Source of the DNA: Planctomycetota bacterium
GTDB taxonomy: Bacteria; Planctomycetota; UBA8108
Length of the DNA: 9,629 bases
Reading direction: 5' to 3'
Assembly: GCA_016928605.1 (NCBI GenBank)
Contig: JAFGKN010000379.1
Location: 1 to 9,629, forward strand
Shown here one piece after another: positions 6,130 to 9,629 of the stretch. The stretch's first letter is position 1; every line of letters starts with the position of its first letter. The notes under the pieces are model-generated. The model was not told the origin of the DNA and ran no database searches. It saw only the letters and a list, made by a program, of their open reading frames with translations. A program made the position numbers and the translations under genes.

Positions 6130-6150
6130 GGTGCTCAGCGTATGCTCCTC

Positions 6151-6171
6151 CGCGGCGGTGCATCCGCCGCG
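6151..6171 (-). other. GC-rich hairpin in the leader of the Rnk-like gene
   Basis: CGCGGCGG (6151-6158) and CCGCCGCG (6164-6171) form a perfect 8-bp stem with a 5-base loop, about 32 bases upstream of the start. No T-run follows on the minus strand, so it is not an intrinsic terminator. The rest of 6172-6330 is very GC-rich, including a GGCGGCGCCGCC palindrome near 6250; no gene is evident there. Confidence 0.4.
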
Positions 6172-6330
6172 CGGCGTCCTCGTCCCTCGACGGTCTGCGC
6201 GGGGCCGCCTTGACTTCGCGGAGCCCCGCGAGCCCCCAGGCTTCCAGCGGCGGCGCCGCCGGCGGCGCTCGCTCGGGCAAAACGGGCGCAGGCCGCCGCC
6301 GGGCCTTGTCCCTCCACCGGCCTGCAGCTC

Positions 6331-6364
6331 AAGAGGCCGCAAGATACAACTCTTGCGGCCTCTT
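6331..6364 (-). terminator. tRNA-Leu terminator hairpin
   Basis: AAGAGGCCGCAAGA (6331-6344) and TCTTGCGGCCTCTT (6351-6364) are perfect inverse complements: a 14-bp stem with a 6-base loop, nine bases after the tRNA CCA on the minus strand. On that strand the stem is preceded by A-rich sequence and ends in CTCTT followed by GAGC, so the U-tract is short and partly within the stem. Position and strength make a terminator the best reading. On the plus strand TTT follows the stem, but no plus-strand gene feeds it. Confidence 0.65.
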
Positions 6365-6373
6365 TCGTTATCC

Positions 6374-6461
<88 letters not shown>

Positions 6462-6483
6462 GCATGGCTCGTCACGGTAGCAG

Positions 6484-6511
6484 AGTCTACCCCGGCGCGG
6501 GCCAGAATCAA
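6484..6511 (-). promoter_or_regulatory. Candidate tRNA-Leu promoter
   Basis: On the minus strand TTGATT (6506-6511) and TAGACT (6484-6489) are 16 bases apart, each four of six to consensus. The -10 box lies 22 bases before the first tRNA base, a normal distance for a short 5' leader trimmed by RNase P. Confidence 0.5.
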
Positions 6512-6531
6512 GATTCGCGGCGCGAGAATCT
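6511..6531. repeat. Inverted repeat next to the tRNA promoter
   Basis: AGATTCGCG (6511-6519) and CGAGAATCT (6523-6531) are inverse complements with one mismatch and a 3-base centre, abutting the -35 box. It could be an operator or chance. The remaining gap up to lpxI (6532-6842) shows no convincing gene; it is GC-rich and featureless apart from the -10-like site at 6791-6799. Confidence 0.35.
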
Positions 6532-6790
6532 GGCGCGTCCGCTCACCGGCGTCGCGCCCACCAGCGAGGATGTGCGGGACAGGCTCGTGCGGTGTGGGAG
6601 CCCGCGGCTCGGCGCGGCCGATGATCCCCGGCCCGCGCCCCTCGGTGGAGCGGCCGGCCGGCATGGGACACCGGGCCTCTCCCCGAGCTGCAAGCCGCCG
6701 CAGCAAGATCTCGCCCTGCCTTTTGTGGCCGCGGCTGCTGGAGCCGCGAGGACCTCTCCCTTGCACCGGCTGGCCGGCTGCCCGATTCCC

Positions 6791-6799
6791 TGGTATCCT
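6791..6799 (+). promoter_or_regulatory. Candidate extended -10 for lpxI
   Basis: TGGTATCCT has the TGn extension plus TATCCT (four of six to TATAAT), 43 bases before the lpxI ATG. No -35 box is recognisable at standard spacing, as is usual for extended -10 promoters. Weak evidence. Confidence 0.3.
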
Positions 6800-6842
6800 A
6801 CGGCCCGCGCGCGCAGGGCGCGGCCGCGCCCTGCAGCATGGG

Positions 6843-7730
6843 ATGACGGAGTTCATGCCGGAGCCGATCGAGACCAGCAGCCCCCGGCGCATCGGCCTGG
6901 TGGCCGGCGGGGGGCAGTTTCCGTTCGTCGTCGCCCGCGCCGCCCGGGCGCGGGGGCTCGAGGTCGTCTGCCTAGGGATCCGCCACGAGGTTTCCCCCGC
7001 CCTCGCCGGCGAGGTGGATGTCTTCGCCACGACAGGGCTCGGCCGGTTCTGCTTCGTCCGCCGGTTCTTTCTCCGCAACGGCGTGAAGGACATCTCGTGG
7101 GCGGGCTGGATCCGCAAGGAGACCCTCTTCTCCCCCTGGCGGATCTTTGCCCACCTCCCCGACTGGCGGGCGATCCGGTTCTGGCTCTTCCGGCTGCGGA
7201 ACCGGCAGAGCCAGACGCTGCTCTCGGCCCTGGCCGAGGAGTTCGAGGCGGAGGGCTTCCGCATCGCCCACTCGGCCCAGTACTGTCCGGAGATCCTCGT
7301 GAAGGAAGGCGTTCTCAGCCGGAAGAAGCCCAGCAAGAAGCAGCTCGCCGACATCCGCTTCGGCTGGAAGATGGCCAAACGGATGGCGGATCTCGACGTC
7401 GGCCAGAGCGTCGCCGTCGTCGATCAGGCGACGATCGCCGTCGAGGGCATGGAAGGGACGGACCGCAACATCGAGCGCGCCGGCGAGCTGTGCAAGGGAC
7501 GCGGCTTCACCCTTGTCAAGCTGGCGAAGGAAGGCCACGACATGCGATTCGACGTGCCTACGATCGGACCGCGGACCATCGATGCGCTCCACGCCGCCGG
7601 AGGCTCGGTGCTCGCCGTGGAGGCCGGCAAGACGCTGATCCTCCAGGAGGAGGTGGTGATTCAGAAGGCGAACCGCTGGGGAATCGTCCTGGTCGCCCTC
7701 CGCGACGCTCCCGCAGAGGATGCCGGTTGA
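6843..7730 (+). CDS. lpxI: UDP-2,3-diacylglucosamine diphosphatase LpxI
   Basis: This 295-aa enzyme of lipid A synthesis cleaves UDP-2,3-diacylglucosamine to lipid X (2,3-diacylglucosamine 1-phosphate) and UMP at the cytoplasmic side of the inner membrane; LpxI replaces LpxH in many Gram-negatives. The family N-terminus IGLVAGGGQFPFVVARAAR (17-35), the central segment VVDQATIAVEGMEGTDRNIERAGEL (two parts, 192-215) and the C-terminal KLAKEGHDMRFDVPTIGP (226-243) are all present. The DMRFDVP aspartates are the likely site of the metal-binding catalytic Asp known for Caulobacter LpxI. Length fits the family (about 270-290). The start is uncertain. ATG 6843 has no clear ribosome site, while ATG 6855, four codons later, has GGAG only three bases upstream. 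lpxI usually sits with lpxD, fabZ, lpxA and lpxB; here its neighbours are a tRNA and a PDZ protein gene, so it appears to be an isolated unit. Confidence 0.92.
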   Translation: MTEFMPEPIETSSPRRIGLVAGGGQFPFVVARAARARGLEVVCLGIRHEVSPALAGEVDVFATTGLGRFCFVRRFFLRNGVKDISWAGWIRKETLFSPWRIFAHLPDWRAIRFWLFRLRNRQSQTLLSALAEEFEAEGFRIAHSAQYCPEILVKEGVLSRKKPSKKQLADIRFGWKMAKRMADLDVGQSVAVVDQATIAVEGMEGTDRNIERAGELCKGRGFTLVKLAKEGHDMRFDVPTIGPRTIDALHAAGGSVLAVEAGKTLILQEEVVIQKANRWGIVLVALRDAPAEDAG

Positions 7731-7907
7731 TCACCAGCCCTTCCCGGGCGGGCGGGGGGAACCCTCCGTCCGGAGGATACGCCTCAGGATGTTCCCGGAG
7801 CGTGCCGATAGTGATGGAGGAAACGCGCGATCGCCCGGCCCGCGTCGGAGGATCTCTGCGGTGAGCAGGAGCCTGAAGGCCGCCCCGCACGCTGCGGCCG
7901 GGCGGAG

Positions 7908-7933
7908 GCTGGCTTCGGGAGTCCGGAGCCAGC
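7908..7933. other. Strong hairpin downstream of lpxI
   Basis: GCTGGCTTCGG (7908-7918) pairs with CCGGAGCCAGC (7923-7933) over 11 bp, one of them G-U, with a 4-base loop. No T-run follows on either strand. It could be an RNA 3'-end-stabilising structure for lpxI, or a leader element if transcription of the next gene starts upstream of it. Confidence 0.45.
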
Positions 7934-7968
7934 GGCTGCTCGAAGTCCAGAGCGGGCGCCAAAAGACG

Positions 7969-7996
7969 TTGTGCCCGCCTCCGGTTCCGGTAAAGT
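7969..7996 (+). promoter_or_regulatory. Candidate promoter for the PDZ gene
   Basis: TTGTGC (7969-7974), a 16-base spacer and TAAAGT (7991-7996, four of six to TATAAT). It would leave a leader of about 150 nt. Weak -35 box. Confidence 0.3.
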
Positions 7997-8136
7997 GGAT
8001 GCTCGGCATCGGCGCGTTGCCGCCCGGGCCCCCAGCTCGAGGCGGGATGGCCGGATGCCGCGGGTCCCTCTTCGGGAGCGGAGAGGGAGCGCGTCCCCGG
8101 CTCTCGCAGCAGCGAGCGGCGTGGAGAGAATCTCTC

Positions 8137-8142
8137 AAGGAG
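8137..8142 (+). promoter_or_regulatory. PDZ gene ribosome binding site AAGGAG
   Basis: AAGGAG is eight bases before the first ATG of an ATG-ATG pair (8151 and 8154). It excludes the in-frame GTG at 8142, which it overlaps, and slightly favours 8151. Confidence 0.75.
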
Positions 8143-8150
8143 TGCTTGAC

Positions 8151-9629
8151 ATGATGTTGCGCGCGGCACGACGCCCCCTCGCGGGGCTTTTTCTGGCGCT
8201 CGTCCTGGGCGCGGGCTGCCTGCTGGCTCCGGCCGTCGGAGCCGAGGAAGCGAAGCAGCCTCTCCGGGATGAGGTGAGCCAGCTGGTCGAGAAGACGGCG
8301 AAGATGCTCATCGATGAGATCTCGAAGATCCTCACCGACGAGGAGCGCGGGCGCCAGTTCGTCGACGCGCTCCTCCAGGTCGCCGAGAAGCAGATCGCCG
8401 AGAGCGTGACGCGGCAGGTCGTGGCCGCGCTCGCGGCGAAGGACGCCGAGCTCTCGGCGTTGAAGAAGGATCTGGCCGAGCTGCGCCAGCAGAAGGACCG
8501 AGAGATCGCGGAGCTGAAGGCGAGGATCGCGGCGCTCGAGACCGAGCGAAGCCCGCCGGCTCTCGTCGAGCCGCAGTCGCCGCCCTCTCCGCCGGCCTCG
8601 CCTCCGAAGACCTTGCTCGGCGTCAGCACGCGGTCCCACGCGGCGGGCGCCGCCGTCACGGCCGTGCTCCCGCGGAGCCCCGCCGCGGCCGCGGGCCTGA
8701 AGCCCGGAGATGTGATCGTCACCGTCGATGGGAAGGCGGTCACATCCCAGACGCTGCCTTCGGTTCTCGACGAGCACGCTCCCGGCTCGAGCGTCTCCCT
8801 GAGCCTCCTGCGGGAGGACAAGGCCGTCGCGGTGACCGCACAGCTCGCCGACCGCGCGAGGTTCCTCGAGGAGGAGTCGCGCCTGGCCCAGGAGGCCGCT
8901 GGCGAGCCCAGGCCGGCCGAGCCGGTCGTCTTCGGCGTGACGGTTGAAGAGAAGGACGGAGCGATCGAGGTCTACCAGGTGGAGGAGGGCTTCACGGGCA
9001 AGGTGATCGGGCTCGCCCGTGGCGACCTCATCCTCGAGATCGACGGGGAGAAGCTCTCGACGCGCGAGCAGATCGTGGCCGCCGTCAAGAAGCTGCGCGC
9101 CGGAGTGAAGTTCTCGCTGCTCGTGCGGCGAGGCGAGGAGACGATGCGCATCGAGGCCATCGGGGGGCCGGACGCGAGCGGCGCGAAGCTCATCCAGAAG
9201 CAGAAGGTGGAGGCTCCGGCCGCGGAGACCCCGCCCGAGACTCCCCCGGAGACGAAGCCCGAGACTCCGCAGCCGACTCCGCCCGAGCGGCCCAGGGGGT
9301 TCCTCGGCGTCGATGTCGGAGAGACGGATCAGGGAGTGGTGATCGTCCGCGTCGTTCCCGAGACGGCGGCCGCTGCGGCTGGCCTCGCAGCAGGCGACCG
9401 GATCCTCAAGGCCAACGGGCAGGAGATCCGGAGCGTCGCGGACCTCGTCCGCGTGCTCGGCGGGCTCCACAAGGGCGACAAGCTCTCCCTGGACGTCCGC
9501 CGCGGGGAGGAGACGAAGACCTTCTCCGACATCGCTTTGCCGGCGCAGGGAGAGGCGGTCAAGGCCCCCGAGCCCAAGCCCGAGCCCGAGCCCAAGCCCG
9601 AGCCCAAGCCCGAGCCCAAGCCCGAGCCC
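8151..9629 (+). CDS. Secreted coiled-coil protein with three PDZ domains, C-terminus beyond the window
   Basis: The frame is open for all 493 codons to the last base, with no stop. Residues 1-31 form a signal peptide: an Arg-rich start, a hydrophobic core (LAGLFLALVLGAGCLL) and a plausible signal peptidase I site after VGA-31. C23 follows LGAG, a poor lipobox. Residues about 38-133 are highly charged and helical, with coiled-coil character strongest from 95. A Pro-rich linker (134-152) leads to PDZ1 (about 154-232, GDVIVTVDG at 186). PDZ2 follows (about 259-342, GDLILEIDG at 291), then a Pro/Glu/Thr linker and PDZ3 (about 382-462, GDRILKANG at 415). From 474 a Glu-Pro/Lys-Pro repeat continues to the edge. 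PDZ domains bind C-terminal or exposed peptide strands. No protease domain is seen, unlike DegP or Ctp, though one could follow. Location is probably periplasmic. The partner is unknown. Confidence 0.87.
   Translation, partial: MMLRAARRPLAGLFLALVLGAGCLLAPAVGAEEAKQPLRDEVSQLVEKTAKMLIDEISKILTDEERGRQFVDALLQVAEKQIAESVTRQVVAALAAKDAELSALKKDLAELRQQKDREIAELKARIAALETERSPPALVEPQSPPSPPASPPKTLLGVSTRSHAAGAAVTAVLPRSPAAAAGLKPGDVIVTVDGKAVTSQTLPSVLDEHAPGSSVSLSLLREDKAVAVTAQLADRARFLEEESRLAQEAAGEPRPAEPVVFGVTVEEKDGAIEVYQVEEGFTGKVIGLARGDLILEIDGEKLSTREQIVAAVKKLRAGVKFSLLVRRGEETMRIEAIGGPDASGAKLIQKQKVEAPAAETPPETPPETKPETPQPTPPERPRGFLGVDVGETDQGVVIVRVVPETAAAAAGLAAGDRILKANGQEIRSVADLVRVLGGLHKGDKLSLDVRRGEETKTFSDIALPAQGEAVKAPEPKPEPEPKPEPKPEPKPEP
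9570..9629 (+). repeat. 12-bp tandem repeat encoding Glu-Pro-Lys-Pro
   Basis: Units of GAGCCCAAGCCC run in frame from 9570 to the window end: four full 12-base units at 9570, 9588, 9600 and 9612, with lone GAGCCC half units at 9582 and at the edge. The copies are identical at the DNA level, including the third codon positions, so the array is recent or kept uniform by slippage or conversion. The protein reads EPKPEPEPKPEPKP, like the rigid periplasm-spanning part of TonB. Confidence 0.9.

Larger units (their letters stand above)
7731..8150. other. 420-base intergenic region between lpxI and the PDZ gene
   Basis: No convincing coding frame: the open frames here have Arg/Gly/Pro-rich products typical of noncoding GC-rich DNA. 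It contains CCTCC/GGAGG around a GTCC loop (7763-7776), a strong hairpin at 7908-7933 and a possible promoter at 7969-7996. The octamer CGGAGGAT occurs at 7771 and again near 7846. Confidence 0.5.

Noticed and set aside
5443..6342. A 299-codon minus-strand frame covering the Rnk-like gene region
   Set aside because: Out of frame with the conserved Rnk-like protein, Arg/Gly-rich, and spanning the convergent gap and the aminotransferase 3' end.
6570..6842. Extended N-terminus of LpxI from the ATG at 6570 (earlier in-frame starts)
   Set aside because: The added 91 residues are Arg/Pro/Gly-rich and unlike any LpxI, which begins shortly before IGLVAGGG.
8211..8222. Lipoprotein signal (Cys23) in the PDZ protein
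   Set aside because: The -3 residue is Gly rather than Leu/Val/Ile, and a good signal peptidase I site VGA follows at 29-31. Possible but not preferred.
7731..9470. A 579-codon open frame on the minus strand opposite the PDZ gene
   Set aside because: It is an antisense mirror of strongly GC3-biased coding sequence. Its product is Arg/Leu/Asp-rich with no domain, while the plus strand has a signal peptide, ribosome site and three PDZ domains.

Overview
This is a chromosomal stretch from a GC-rich (about two-thirds G+C by eye) Gram-negative bacterium. The Gram-negative call rests on LpxI, a lipid A enzyme, and on a secreted triple-PDZ protein. A diheme, menaquinone-type succinate dehydrogenase, very strong GGAGG-type ribosome sites and a four-helix-bundle protein fit Myxococcota or other deltaproteobacteria-like lineages, or Acidobacteriota. 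The sequence alone does not settle the phylum.

Layout from left to right. Bases 1-122 (minus) hold the middle of a four-helix-bundle (23S rRNA intervening-sequence/S23 family) protein that leaves the window at base 1 and has no visible start codon. It is preceded on its own strand by 25 in-register degenerate hexamers (162-311) plus two heptamers (312-325). Then comes a compact minus-strand operon, sdhC-sdhA-sdhB (3659 to 335). Its genes are joined by 4-base stop/start overlaps (ATGA and GTGA) and encode a complete type-B succinate:quinone oxidoreductase.

A 617-base gap (3660-4276) separates sdhC from a plus-strand PLP aminotransferase. It carries what look like divergent promoters, the plus one being TTGACA-N17-TATAGG. 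A good intrinsic terminator follows about 310 bases downstream of that promoter but still 57 bases before the aminotransferase start. The gap is therefore either an attenuated leader or a roughly 335-nt non-coding RNA.

The aminotransferase (4277-5617) converges on an Rnk/GreA-C-type transcription factor (5703-6119, minus). Upstream of that on the same strand lies a tRNA-Leu(GAG) with encoded CCA, its own promoter and a perfect 14-bp terminator hairpin. Plus-strand lpxI (6843-7730) stands alone, away from the usual lpxD-fabZ-lpxA neighbourhood. After a 420-base gap, the window ends inside a long open frame (8151-9629) for a secreted coiled-coil protein with three PDZ domains and a TonB-like Glu-Pro/Lys-Pro repeat.

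Apart from the sdh operon, the genes look like independent units: respiration (sdh), amino-acid metabolism (aminotransferase), transcription (Rnk), translation (tRNA) and envelope (LpxI, PDZ protein). The parts most worth a second look are the repeat-fused four-helix-bundle gene, the promoter-terminator unit with no protein, and the open-ended PDZ gene. The two genes cut by the window edges are easily missed by ORF finders that require both a start and a stop.
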